Below, one piece after another: positions 21,609 through 33,000 of a stretch of DNA of 64,000 bases (its first letter is position 1; each line of letters starts with the position of its first letter). The stretch lies in assembly GCA_025093985.1 (NCBI GenBank), contig JACAAK010000022.1:62001-126000 (forward strand). Direction: 5' to 3'. A program made the translations under genes and the position numbers. The notes below the pieces were generated by a model, which was given only the letters and a program-made list of their open reading frames with translations, was not told the origin of the DNA and did no database searches. Source of the stretch: Calvatia gigantea (lineage: Eukaryota > Basidiomycota > Agaricomycetes > Agaricales > Lycoperdaceae).

Positions 21609-22685
21609 TCAAAGCATGGAGATGATAATGTTAGATGTGCTTTAGTCAGCTTATAGATAGAAATGGACTTATCACTGGGGGTGTTTTGGGTCAGGTGATA
21701 TGTCATGTGATTATTGGGCTTGTAGTTTGCCTGTGAATGCTTTGAGAGCCTTTAGTCTCTTACAAAGGTCCACAGATGAGTAGAATAGTTTATCTTGTCA
21801 ATTCAGTCTCTTACAGAGGTCTACAGTAATTGTGGATTATCTCCCTTTGTTCTTAATCAATAGACTTCGTTTCACTGCTGTTAGGACCGTCTCTTGTCCC
21901 CCTATGCTCTAGTTTCAACAGATAATCCACCCATTGACCTGGGGTTTGCCCCATTCACTGGTAATATACCTCTCTGGCCCAAGACCTATTGGAGGTATTT
22001 GGGCTTCTACTTTGACCATGGCTTGACTTTCAAAGAGCACATTCAGTACTACTCCACCAAAGCACTCTCCATAGTCAAGGCCATGAAGATGCTTGGTAAC
22101 TCTACAAGGGGCTTGAGGCTGATGCAAAAGCACCTTTTTTATCAGTCATGTATTATGCCTATCACAACTTATGGCTTCAAACTTTGGTTCTTCAAGGGCT
22201 CTCACTATAAGGCAGCCCTTAAGAGCCTGAACACCATGCAGTGCTGGGCAGCCCTGTGGATCCCAGGTGCCTTTCAGACTGCTCCTACTTCATCCCTATC
22301 CAGCTTCACATCAAGAAGCTTACATCCCATTCGGATTACAGAATTAAAACCCTATCACTGAACCACCCTCTCAGGGCTCTTATGAGCCCTGAATATTCTG
22401 GGAATGCTAAGTTGCATCCTAGAGCTATCAGCCTCATATCACCTTCTGTTTAGAGGAAGACGGCAGGTGCCCTTATGTAGGCTAGCTCTAACCTGTTATC
22501 TCTGGTTGAGAGCTTTGCGCCTATGGCATCAATCAATTGGCCTGGCTACTGCCTTATAGACCTCTACCTGGACAGGGTGAGCTTCATGGAGGTGTAACTC
22601 ACTGCAGAGGGCAAGATTGACCCTGCGCATATGTTTGCTCTCAATACACATCTTTGCAACTGTAGGAAGGATCCCAGAATCATCC
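21609..22685 (+). pseudogene. LINE ORF2 fragment (plus strand), split by a solo LTR
   Basis: Segments 21609-21628 and 21921-22685 read as one ORF2 stretch: KHGDD/DNPPIDLGFAPFTGN, YYSTKALSIVKAMKMLGN, WFFKGSHYKAALKSLN, then connection-region sequence up to the start of RNase H (PRIIH). It has several stops (TAG near 22453, TAG near 22479, TAA near 22595) and a small deletion near 22290. At 22686 the 5' terminus of LINE G begins. Confidence 0.8.
21629..21920 (+). repeat. Solo LTR (family E), complete, with GATAA target duplication
   Basis: TGTTAGATGTGC...AGTTTCAACA, 292 bp, flanked by GATAA at 21624-21628 and 21921-21925. Removing the LTR and one GATAA restores LINE sequence GGAGATGATAATCCACCC, matching GGGGATGACAATCCACC in other copies. 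Confidence 0.93.
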
Positions 22686-22808
22686 ACCTTCCTTTCTCAA
22701 CAACTACCACTATCAAAGGGACAGTTACTGTAGTCTAGTCAAAATTGTATATGCTTACCCCCACTTTTTGGTTAGAGTTTATCTCTAGTTGCTACTTCAC
22801 TTGCTGGG

Positions 22809-24285
22809 ATGAGCCACAAGCCACCTAGCTTATTATCCAACCTGTGGGCTGATGACCCAGAACTTCTGCAGTCATTCCCAGACCTGATCTCATGCATACC
22901 AGGCTCCAGTTCCCAGCAGCCCCAGTCTCACTACTAAACCTGTGTCTCTACCCAGGTATTGTCTGGGGAGGGCATGCACTAATGATACTCTGCCATCCCA
23001 ATTATGGCACAACTGGCATCAATGACCTCCTTGAGTGGCACCACCTGACCTCGCTCCTACACTCCCTCTCATGTTACCTCCCCCTTCCCAGTGCCATTGG
23101 GGACTGCAGACCCATTCAGCGATGATGACGATGATGATGTGGCCATGAGCACTGCACTAGCACTGATTGCCACTGATCCCTCTGGGAACTCCACTGACCG
23201 TAAAATGTCAGTGGAGTCATTAGGCTATAGGGAGTATGCTCCCTCCATGATGGCCTTGGCAGGTGATAAAAAACACCTCACTGCAGATGTCAATGGTGCT
23301 GCTGAGTCCCTGCACAACCTGTTCCATTGGTTCAGGCAGGTGCATGCTATACTGCTTAGTGTGGAATCTACTACAGTGGTACTGGGCACCATACTTGTAT
23401 TTGTACAGTCCCTATCCAACAATGGCTAATTGGATCACTCTCCAACTGGTCAGTCTAATCCAAGCTGGCTTGGTGGTCATGCCCTAGCCAACATTGCCAC
23501 TCACTACACCTGTCCTCTCAATCTGACAAGGGGGGCTACTCCTCCACCATGGCCTTCTGGCTTGGGTGCTGATGATATGGACATGGGAGGCTTGACACCT
23601 AGGTCAGGGAGACCAAAGCTAGTTAGAGATCCCAAGCCTGCACCTCCATTTCAACCCATTTGCCCCACTCATTGTGAAAGGAATCTGGTTGAGTTGATTC
23701 GCAAAAATGCAGAGGCAAAATGTATTGTCCTGCAGAAACAACAGAAGGCCGCACAGATCCAACCAGGTCCTGTCTTGTTAAGACGAGTACACCACAATAG
23801 TTTGCACTAGTGGCGGAGGGGAATCGTACTCACTGGGTTTGTTGAGATGTGCGTTATAGACCGTAGCTAGAGGATATCTTAGAGGAATGATGGGCAGTTG
23901 GTAGACTGAATTGTCTAAGGAATGTACACATACTACATAGGTCTTATATATCTAATAGTTCTGGTCTGTGCGCCATTCTACCTAATACAGGTGAGGTCTT
24001 ATCTGCCAGTAGCATATACAGAGCATACTGCATACATTGTTCTATTTAATAGACCATGACCAGCAACCTAGAGTGTGGTCTAGTACATTGTTCGTTATCT
24101 CTCTTCAAGAGTGAAGTACTCAAGAACCTGTTTCAGCTATAAATAGACTGAACCAACGTAGTGGTACGGATCGAGATTCAACATGTCTGACCTCTAAACA
24201 TCACTAAAAAGGCTAAGGCAATACTATCCTCATATATGCAGACTGTCTCTGCTTCTGGTCAGGGCAAGAAGGCCCAAGTCCTGGT
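22809..24285 (+). pseudogene. LINE G ORF1, first part
   Basis: ATG 22809-22811 opens MSHKPPSLLSNLWADDPELL, homologous to the ORF1 start of copy A. The frame is broken by stops and frameshifts, including a TAA after QSHY near 22935 and a TAA near 23427. Recognisable parts are DPFSDDDDDDVAMS (23100 region), GYREYAPSMMALAGDKKHL, NWLDHSPTGQSNPSWLGGHALANIA and DMGGLTPRSGRPKLVRDPK. The continuation after the solo LTR (24184-24285) covers the TKKAKA...TVSASGQGKKAQVL region. Non-functional. Confidence 0.85.
23776..24183 (-). repeat. Solo LTR (family C) with TGTCT target duplication
   Basis: 408 bp, TGTTAAGACG...GATTCAACA on the plus strand, flanked by TGTCT at 23771-23775 and 24184-24188. It is homologous to the LTRs of copia C (24286-24700 and 46327-47209). 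Strand follows that element, whose primer site shows minus orientation. Removing it restores the ORF1 reading CCTGTCTGACCTCTAAACATC. Confidence 0.9.
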
Positions 24286-24700
24286 TGTTGAGATGAGTAC
24301 ACTACAGTAGCAGATGCGCTAGCAGTGGAGAGTAGTCATACTCACTAGGATTGTTGAGATGCATATTGTAGACAGTTGCTAAAGGATATCTTAGAGGTAG
24401 GATTGTAGAAAGACTTAATTGTCTAAGGAAAGTACACATACTACATAGGGTTTATATACATAAAGTCCCTAGTCTGTGCACCATTCTATCTATACAGGTG
24501 AGGTCTTATCTGCCAGTAGCATATACAGAGCATAATGCATACTACATATATATCTAATAGACTATATAGCCAGCAACCTAGAGTGTGGTCTAATACTGTG
24601 TCCATAGCTTGTTATCTTGCTTCTAATAGTGAAGTACTTGAGACCCATTTCAGCTATAAATAGACTGAACTAACATAGTGGTATGGATTGAAATTCAATA
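24286..24700 (-). repeat. Copia C 3'LTR
   Basis: 415 bp; plus-strand edges TGTTGAGATGAG and AATTCAATA. It is preceded on the plus strand by CTGGT (24281-24285), which is repeated at 47210-47214 after the partner LTR. A purine tract (minus strand) abuts it at 24701-24709. Confidence 0.9.
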
Positions 24701-24712
24701 CTCCTCCTCACT
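24701..24712 (-). other. Copia C polypurine tract
   Basis: Minus strand GTGAGGAGGAG directly upstream of the 3'LTR start. Known role: primer for plus-strand synthesis in LTR elements. Confidence 0.65.
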
Positions 24713-24725
24713 TGAGGAAGGGAGA

Positions 24726-26981
24726 TCAACACTTCAACAATCGAGTGGCTTTATCCCATGCTTTGATGTCAGAACTGAAAATAAGTCCTAGCTCAGGACA
24801 GAAGAGGTTTATTTTGATTATGCCAAGATTCTTCATAAAGATATTGGCAGGATTGTCTTGTGAAGACACATCACCAATAATAATTATACCCTCCTCAACT
24901 AATTCTTGCACATAGTGGTAATGAATATCCATGTGCTTCAACCGTTCTTCAACAATGGGTTTTTCAGTCCAAAATTTGGACCCATCATTGTCACCATAGA
25001 GAATAGGAGTTGGATGCTCAATACCGAGCTCCTCCAGAAGCTGTGACAGCTATTTCACTTATTGTGAAGCATCAGACAGTTCTTTATATTCCGCCTTAGT
25101 GGACAAAAGTAAAACTGTCTTCTGTCATTACGAAGTCCAGGTAATTGCACTGGATGTGAGCATACAGATGTTTCCCAAAACAGATCAGCAGGTTTCAGTA
25201 TCTTAAGCCCAATCCAAATCACTGAGGCATTCCAACATCACTGTCAGTTTCCCAGTATTGCCTTTATATTTCAACACATAGTTCCTTGTCATAAACAAGT
25301 ACTTTAGTATGTGAATTCCAGTGCAGTAGTGCTCAGGTGTGGGGTTAGTGGCGTGTTGTGCCAGCTTAACTACAACAAAGGCTATGTCAGGCCTAGTACC
25401 AATCATCAAGTACATCAAAGATCCAACCAATTATTGGTACTTCTAATAGAAGGGGGCAAAAGCAGTCTCCTTATTCATCATGAATTGGAAGCCAGTGGGC
25501 AATGGCATTTTAGCTGTGGCAGACTGCAGAACCTGGAAGCATGCAAAAATTTTGTCCAAGTACTTGACTTGTTGGATAAAGACCTGTCACTTTGAGCAAT
25601 TTCTTGAGATTTTCATCCCAAGAAATTCTTCACAGGGACCATGATCTCTACATTCCCACTTTTTAGTGAATTTTCCCTTCAACTCTTTGAGGAGGGGGGA
25701 TTTCTTTGGATCCAAGAAATTTATGTCATTGACATAGACAATGGTGACTATCAGCTCATTAGTCTTTGAATGTCTGTAAAAATACACAGTGTAGTTGAAT
25801 TTGCAGTGGGTAAATCCCAGCTCAATCATAGATTGGTGCAATTCTTTCCACCACTGGCAGCCAGCCTGTTTAAGGCCATATATAGCATGCTTAAGTCTCC
25901 ATACTTTCCCCTCTTGCCCAGAAAGTTGAAACCCTTTGGGCTGTTCCATGTAGATCTCCTCATCCAGTTTGCCATAAAGATAGGCAGTTTTTACATCAAC
26001 ACTATGCATATCCCAATCATGGATTGCAGTGAGTGTGAAGCTTATGTGCGTAGACTCATAGTGGACAACTGGCAAGAATAACTCATTATAGTCAATACCT
26101 TCAACTTGCAAGAATCCCTTCATAACTAAGCAAGCTTGCAGGTGGCTGTCAAACTTTTCAAGAAAGACCCAATGGTTTTTAACCATCCTCCTTCCTTTTG
26201 GTAAATCAACTAATTTGTACACTCTGCATTTTTTCAACACATCAAGTTCCTTGATACATGCAGCCATCCATTTTGCCTTGACAGGCTCAGGAAGCTTAAG
26301 CATGTCATAGAAAGTTTCAGGCTCTCTGTGTGCAGTATTATGAACTGTCTGTATCAAGAAATCAATTAACTTTACTCCTCCCTCAGTGACAAGCCTATCA
26401 ATATCCATGTCACATGCATTGTGAGATGTCAGATCATACAGTGGATTTTCAGGCATAGGTGGCAGTTCTGGACATGGAGGGAGCTGAAATGGAGGTAAAT
26501 CAAAGGGTTGTGGCAGGTACCACTTAGCATGAGCCCTCTGTCTCACATATTCAGGATGGTTAGTCCTTGCTCTCTGCTCATGGATTACTTCATCTGGAGG
26601 GGCATTGGCACGAACTTGCTGCCTTTGCCTCTACTGCTCTTGTCAGTGAGTCCTATTGATTTCTCTTTCAATAGAAATTGGACACTGATGCTCTCCATAA
26701 GTATTACCAGGTCTAACAGGTGGCCTGCCTTGTCATTCAGAATGACATGGCTCTACCTGGTCTCGACCAACAGTATGATGCTTGGGAACAGGAATTGGGA
26801 ATTCTTTATTTGTACGATCCCATACTTTCCTATCCACTTGCCAGTTTCTGCTATCATTCTCAGGCTCCTCCTTAACAGTCGTTCCACACAAACATGGTGA
26901 CTTAGGTGGGGGTATCCAAGGTGGCAGACTGTCTCCTGGTGAAGGAGTATGTGATGAAATACTGTCCAGTGGTGAAGGTTC
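24726..26981 (-). pseudogene. Copia C pol: integrase/RT linker, reverse transcriptase, RNase H
   Basis: One minus frame carries the 3' half of a Ty1/copia polyprotein of a family distinct from B, D and R. The best part (26546-25587) includes KCRVYKLVDLPKGRRMVKNHW, YNELFLPVVHYES, MHSVDVKTAYLYGKLDEEIYM and HAIYGLKQAGCQWWKELHQSM. The catalytic box reads VYVNDINFL, with Asn for the first Asp of YVDD-type boxes. After a stop it continues with MVGSLMYLMIGTRPDIAF (25430-25203) and ends with MDIHYHYVQELVEEG (24941-24726). RNase H is eroded. Upstream, at 26982, a family A LTR cuts the linker region. Non-functional. Confidence 0.85.
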
Positions 26982-27120
26982 TGTAAAGAGGTGTGCATAG
27001 GGGACATTGAGATGGTCCTAATAGTAGTGGAACGAAGTCTATTGATTGGGTATTGGAGGAGATAATCCACAATTACTGTGGACAACTGTAAGAGACTAAA
27101 GGCTGAAGTTACAATACTTT
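26982..27120 (-). repeat. Copia LTR (family A), partial
   Basis: On the plus strand it starts TGTAAAGAGGTG (the LTR 3' end) and runs 139 bp to ...AGTTACAATACTTT, where LINE ORF2 sequence begins. The breakpoint is the same LTR base as the LINE C insertion (TSD AAAGTATTGTAACT). Confidence 0.8.
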
Positions 27121-28156
27121 ACAGACCTTATGGAATGGGTCAAGGCATGCAAGTTGCCTGTGTGCGAGGCTATCTCCTATCAGGGGGAGCCTTGTCACAT
27201 TATGGACTCCCTATGGGAGGCCCTCCATGGTACTTACAACTCTGTCTCTGGGCGGGAGTGTGATACCCCCCTTATTGATCTGCTCCCTATGCTTCCACGG
27301 CGGGAGTGGGTTGACTTCTTGGACAAGGAACTGGTGAATGCACTGTCTGCCTGTTCTAAGGTCTCTGCTCCGGGCCCTGACTATGTTACATGGCAGATGC
27401 TTAAACAGATCATGCTTAAGGATGCCCTGCTGGTCTTCGTATGTCTAGCTAGTGCTTGTGTTCACCTAGGTTGCTGGTTGGAGTATTTTAAAGAATCTAT
27501 GTTGGTTATTATCCCTAAGCTGGGTAAGCCTGCATACTCTATACCCAAGGCCTTTAGGCCTATTGTCCTTCTCAACACACTGGGTAAGCTGTTTGAGAAA
27601 ATGATCGCAATAAGGCTCCAGTTTGACTTAGTCAAATTTGGGGTCTTTCATCCTAATCAGCTTGGAGGTGTGATCCAAAGGTCCACCGAGGATGCTGGCC
27701 TAATGCTGATCCACATTGTAAGAGCAGGTTGGTCTAAGGGCCTCAGGACTAGTGTTGTGGCATTTGACATAGTGCAGTTCTTCCCTTCATTGCACCATGA
27801 CATGCTGGTGGCAATACTCTACAAGCAAGGATTCGCCCCTGAGTTGGTTGAGTTCTTTGTGCACTACTTGATAGGATGGAAGACCCAGTACTACTGGGAT
27901 TCTTTCAAGTCCAAGCTGTTTCCTTCCGATATGGGGGTAGGGCAGGGTTCTGTTCTTTCCCCTGTCCTCTCAGCCTTGTACATAGCTCTACTTATGTGGC
28001 TTTTTGACAGAGAGGCGTCACAGTTAGGGATGACTCTTTTGTCATATGTAGATGATGGGACCATCATTGCCCAGTCTAAGGACTGGGATTCTAACCTTGT
28101 GGCTCTTAAGGAGGCATATGGTATTATATTTAGGCTCTTTGAGCAATTCACCCTGG
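27121..28156 (+). pseudogene. LINE ORF2 fragment with intact RT palm
   Basis: Open for about 340 codons from MEWVKACKLPVCEAI. It carries the region absent from copy A: SKVSAPGPDYVTWQMLKQI, KAFRPIVLLNTLGKLFEKM, motif A VAFDIVQFFPSLHHDM, block GVGQGSVLSPVLSALYIALL and the catalytic LLSYVDDGTIIAQ. It is truncated at the 5' side at the LTR (27120) and at the 3' side by the gypsy LTR (28157), after RLFEQFTLV. No endonuclease or RNase H. It is the best preserved RT core of the family in this window. Confidence 0.87.
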
Positions 28157-28779
28157 TGTTAAGCGCGGGTCACACAGGTGAGATGACCAGAGTCTAGATG
28201 CCTGGGGATGATGCATGGATGCGGACGAAGATGGACGAAGTGGGTGAACTTGGGAGGACCATGGCTTCAACGTATGTATTGTGCCCTCCTGCCGACGAGT
28301 GGTCCTAACTTCAGAATAAGGGACAAGGACAGAGTTAGAGGTGGAGACAGAGACAGAGACAGAGGTAGAATAGAAGTAGCATGTCACTAAGTAGATTTCA
28401 GACTGAGGATTACAAGTGAAGTAGCTACAGTTTATATACACGAGGAAGTGTGGTTCTACAAAAGGAAACTACTATGACTTTAGGTGTGGGCCAGATATGG
28501 CCGCTAGATAAAAACACCAGGAATACAACTAGCTAAAAGGAATAAGGTGAAACAGGAACGATATGAACAGTAAAAGGGATTGCAAGGAAAACGGGAGTAG
28601 GTATGATGACTGGAGAAATGTACAAGGAGGATAATCAGAAATTAATGTCAGATATAATAGTAAGAATGGAGAGCAGGGGAGACAGGGGAGAGCGGATGAG
28701 AGCAAATGATAAATAAAATATAAAGTATAGTCTGGGTGAGAGTGGGTGAAGTGGGTGAGCACGTGTGCAGGTTGTGACA
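28157..28779 (-). repeat. Chromovirus 3'LTR, complete (623 bp)
   Basis: Minus strand TGTCACAACC... to ...CGCTTAACA. The plus-strand copy contains a short GAGACA tandem run near 28346-28370, and ATTTCAGACT near 28394-28403, the reverse complement of the 10-mer proposed as the self-priming RNA 5' end. The preceding purine tract lies at 28780-28793. Confidence 0.88.
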
Positions 28780-28793
28780 GTATTCCCCCCTTA
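28780..28793 (-). other. Chromovirus polypurine tract
   Basis: Minus strand AAGGGGGGAATAC directly before the TGTCACAAC start of the 3'LTR. Confidence 0.75.
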
Positions 28794-28916
28794 GGGCCAA
28801 GCCCTCGAGGCCATGAAGGTGTCATGGGAAAAAGAGTTGAAAAATTTGATGCGGGCATAAGATCTGTACTTTTGAAAAATTTTCCTTTGCTTGCCTCTTG
28901 ACCTCCTACTACCACC

Positions 28917-29932
28917 ATGCCTCCTAAGACTGCTGCCCAACTACAAGCCGAACTCAAGGAGAAATGTGAATGTGCCAGACTTCAGCATAAGCAGGAGGAA
29001 GAGGATGAGCACAGGTTGATTGCGGACCTCACCACCGCTGAAGCCAAAGAAAGAGCGGATAGGGAGAAGCGTGAAGAGAAGGAGAAGAAGAGGCACAATG
29101 AGGAGAGGAAACAAGAGGAGGCGAAGAAACATGACAAGTGGAAGAAGCGGCTTGAGGAGGTGGCACATAAGAAAAGGGAGGAGCAAGAGGAGGAGGTTCA
29201 GCTGCAGGTGCGCATTCCCATGGGTGGGGACAACTTCTGCAAGCGCTGCATCGACATGGATATCATGTGTCAACCCAGACAGACCCACTCCAAGTAAGTG
29301 CGGCCTCTTCCTGTTGATTATTAAGCTGAGAAGTCCTTAGCCAGGTTACCACCAAATGCACGACTTGCGTCAAAGGCAAGTGAAAGTGTGAGCCGCCAGG
29401 TGGGAGTGCCAAGGTCTCGAATCCCCATGTCCTTGCATGACATCTCGACTGATTTGCGACCACACTTGAAGAGAACACCCTATGCCTCAACAAAATCATT
29501 GTTTTATTGTGTCAGCAAAATACATGGATAGCACACGAGTCCCGATACTGAGAACATGATACCCACAATTTGGCCACGATCTTGAGGGAGACCATTGCAA
29601 ATGGAGAGGAGTTCCACACCCTCGGCCTGGTGGTGAGTCAATGGTAACCTCCACACACAGGAAGGACTGAACGTCCAGGACAGATTGCAGAATGGCTGCC
29701 TGGTGTAGATATCCGATGGCATGTGGATGAGGCGGGTGACATCAACATCAAGGACCAGGGTGAGGGGCTGTCACGACTGGTGCGAGAAGGGGGTGAGCAG
29801 ATGGATTTGGATGAGGAAGAAAAGGGAGATGGTAGTAGTGGAGAAGAAGGAAGTGAAGAAAGTGTGGAGGAGAGTGGAGAAAAAGAAGATGGTGTAGAAG
29901 AGGGTGTGGAAGGGGGCCAGCATGAGGATTGA
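28917..29932 (+). pseudogene. Antisense gene inside the chromovirus: coiled coil, paired CX2CX6C, acidic tail
   Basis: Exon 1 is 28917-29293 (context ACCACCATGC), encoding MPPKTAAQLQAELKEK and a Lys/Glu-rich coiled coil, ending in FCKRCIDMDIMC (CX2CX6C). A GTAAGT donor (29294) and TTAG acceptor (29339-29340) bound a 47 bp intron. Splicing restores the frame into TKCTTCVKGK-stop-KC, a second CX2CX6C in which a TGA (29381-29383) stands for Arg. Exon 2 continues through stops at 29438, 29450, 29549 (TGA) and 29645 (TAA) to an acidic tail (MDLDEEEKGDG...) ending TGA after HED at 29932. AATAAA lies at 29983-29988. The Cys pattern recalls fungal zinc clusters. The gene lies antisense between pol and the 3'LTR; function unknown. 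The product shows decay but the gene structure is clear. Confidence 0.7.
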
Positions 29933-30050
29933 GGGTATGCAGGTGAATGTGGCTTTCCTCGCTCCTCGTGATTTTGATGTTTAATAAAGTTGAATGTCCA
30001 ATAAAAAAAAGTCTGTCCATGAATAAGAGTGAAAATAAGTCCATTAAGTA

Positions 30051-33000
30051 TTACAAAGAATGCAAGGGACCAGGCTTAGCAGGATAAGCTGTATGGAAAT
30101 CTGCCACAAGTTCAGCTGTATACTCTAATTCAGTAGCAGGCAGCCAAGAAGACTCTTCTTCAGTATCCTCATAACCCAACCAAATGACCTTGTATAATAA
30201 CTTGCAGGCACATTGACAGTCGATCTTTGAGTCAACAATGCAGGCGATTTTGTACTCTGGCTCACCTTCGACTTCAACGGGTGGAGGAGGCAGGTCAGAG
30301 CAGCTGTCAAATGGGTTAGGTGTGGCAGGTTCAAGTATTGAAATGTGGAATACTGGATGAACAGCATGCATTGAGTCAGGTAAGTGTAGAGTATAAGAAA
30401 CGGAACCAGGTTGAGCGATAATCTCATAAGGACCCAAATACTTCTCCGAGAGTTTCTTTGACAGCTGAGTCATGCAGAAGAACTGTGCCTTAACAAAGAC
30501 CTTTTGCCCAACTGTGAAGTTAGGTATGGGTGTCTGGCGGGCATCAGCAGATGACTGGTACCATTCTTGAGCTTGCTTGATCTCAGATTTGAGTACTGTG
30601 TGGAGTTCATCAAGGTTGACAATGAATTGACATGTGCGTGCGGACGCCAAGTCGCATTCTGGGTAGACTGTAATATTGGGATGATAGCCTTTATTAGCGA
30701 AGAATGGGGAGACACTAGTAGTAGCACTAGGAACATTGTTATAGGCAAACTCAGCTAGTGGCAGTAACTCAGCCCAGTTGTCCTGCTGGTAGTTGCAGTA
30801 GACATGGAGGTATTGCTCGAGAGTCTGGTTAGTCCATTCAGTTTGTCTGTTACTCTCAGGGTGATACCTGGAGGTAAAGTGTAACTTTATGTCCAGTGCT
30901 TGTCCAAGTGAGCAGAAGAAGTGCGAAATGAATTCGGAGCCATGATCAGACGTAATATGTTTGGGAACACCATGTTTCGAGAATACATGAATGATGAATA
31001 GGCAGGCGAGTTTAGCCAAGGTAATGGTGTCGTAAGTGGGAATGAACAAAGATTGCTTGGTGAGGTGATCAATGATAACAAGGATAGTGTCGTAGCCAGA
31101 AGATGTGGGAAGTTTCTCAATGAAGTCCATAGAGATAGAGTTCCATGGCCATTCAGGAATGGGGAGCTGCTTGAGGTTTCCATAAGGTCAGTGTCATTGT
31201 GGCTTAGAGCACATGCAGGTGATGTAGGATTTGCAGAAATCTTTGACTATCATGCAGATTTCAGGCCAAGTGTAATCACGTTGGACTAATTCCAGAGTCT
31301 TGTTCTGACCAAAGTGTCTAGAAAGGATGTGATCGTGCCTGTACTGTAGAACGCGAAGTTGAAGATTGTCAACATTGGAAATGTAGATCCTGTCATCAAG
31401 GCAGAGAAAACCAGATAAATCTACAGTCCAGCATTCTTCAGGTTTGGCTAGGTGTTGAGCTGCAGTTGGGTCTTGTGGAAGAGATGAAAGGATGTCGGAA
31501 TGTAGCTGATCAAGGTCAATGATCGTGGCTGTGCGAAGGGAAGGGGTATAAAGATAAGTAGCACGGATGGAGGCTGCGAGTTGTTCATGAGTAAAGACTG
31601 GACAGAAGTTGTGAGGATTGACCATAGTGTAGCCATTATTCCCCTCTTTAGGGTAGATGTCCCATTATCTAGTTAAAGCGTTGGGCTTCATACCAAGTCA
31701 GCCAGGGCAAAAGCGGATGGTGAGATTGAATTGTGACAAGAATTCAGACCAGTGAGCATGATGGTGGGTGAGGATTTTGGTGGTGCAGAAGTATTCCAGA
31801 TTCTTATGATCAGTAACAATGTCAATGGGAAGGGGAGCACCTTCAAGATAATGCTGCCAGATCCTAAAGGCTTCAAAGATAGCCAGTAGTTCCTTGTCAT
31901 GTGTGTCATAGTTCGACTCGGCCAAAGTGAATGTGCAGAAATGGAAAGCCATGGAGTGAACTTCACCATCCTCAGTGACAATAGAGAGGATGGCAGCTAG
32001 TGCATAGTCAGATGTGTCTGTCTCGACAATGATTTGAGCATCAGGGATCCAGTGGGTCAGGATAGGAGCAGAGGTGAAAGCGTCCTTCAATGATTGGAAA
32101 GCCTCTTGACATTTATCATTGAAGTTCCAAGGAATACCCTTGTGGGTAAGGTGGGTGAGAGGAACTACAATATCAGAGTAGTTATAAATGAAGTGATGAT
32201 AGAAATTGGCAAAACCTAAGAAGGACTGTATGTCCTTGATCTTCTTCGGTTCTGGCCAGTCCTGGATAACCTTGACCTTGTCCTCAGACATCTTGAGACC
32301 ATCAGGGGAAAGAATGTAACCAAAATATTCAACCATGTCAGACTCAAATTCGCACTTATCCATGTGGGCGTAGAGACCATTCTGCTTAAGCCACTTGAGA
32401 ACCTCACGGACTTGCTTGCAGTGTATGCTGATGTCATCGGAATAGATGAGTATGTCATCAAGATAGACCGTAACGCAGACATCTAAGAGATCTTTGAAGA
32501 TGTTGTTCATAAACTGCTGGAAGGTAGCAAGTGCATTGGTAAGGCTGAAAGGCATAATGAGCCACTCGAACGATCTGTAGCAGGTTCGGAAGGCCATTTT
32601 CCATTCGTCACCTTCTGTGATGTGGATGAGGTGATAAGCATGGCATAGGTCAATCTTGGTATAGATGCGGGCTTTGCGGGGCAAATTGAGTAGGTCAGAT
32701 ATAAGAGGAAGGGAGTAGTGATCCTTCTTGGTAATGCAGTTGAGACCTCAGAAGTCAACGCACAAATGGAGCGAGCCATCCTTTTTCTTGACAAAGAGGA
32801 CAGGGGCTCTGTGAGGAGAGTTGGAGGGATAGATAAATCCAATAGCAAGGTTTTTGTTGATGAATTCGCGTAGAGCCTCTAGTTCAACTTGAGATAGTGA
32901 ATAGATAGTACCAACCGGTGGTTGGCCACCTTCTTCAAGATTGATCTGGAGATCATACAGCCAATGTGGGGCAAGCTTGTCAGCCTTCATTTTACTGAAG

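Larger units (their letters stand above)
22686..24285 (+). mobile_element. LINE copy G, 5' end and ORF1, split by a solo LTR and by copia C
   Basis: A full-length 5' terminus (CACCTTCC) at 22686 is followed by the 5'UTR and ORF1. ORF1 is interrupted at 23776-24183 by a solo LTR and at 24286 by copia C. Its sequence resumes at 47210 on the far side of copia C. G belongs to a more diverged LINE subfamily than copies A and K. Confidence 0.88.

Noticed and set aside
28340..28372. GAGACA short tandem run as a CRISPR or satellite array (also 35612-35640)
   Set aside because: It is a few 6 bp units inside the chromovirus LTR, present in both LTRs; an ordinary microsatellite.
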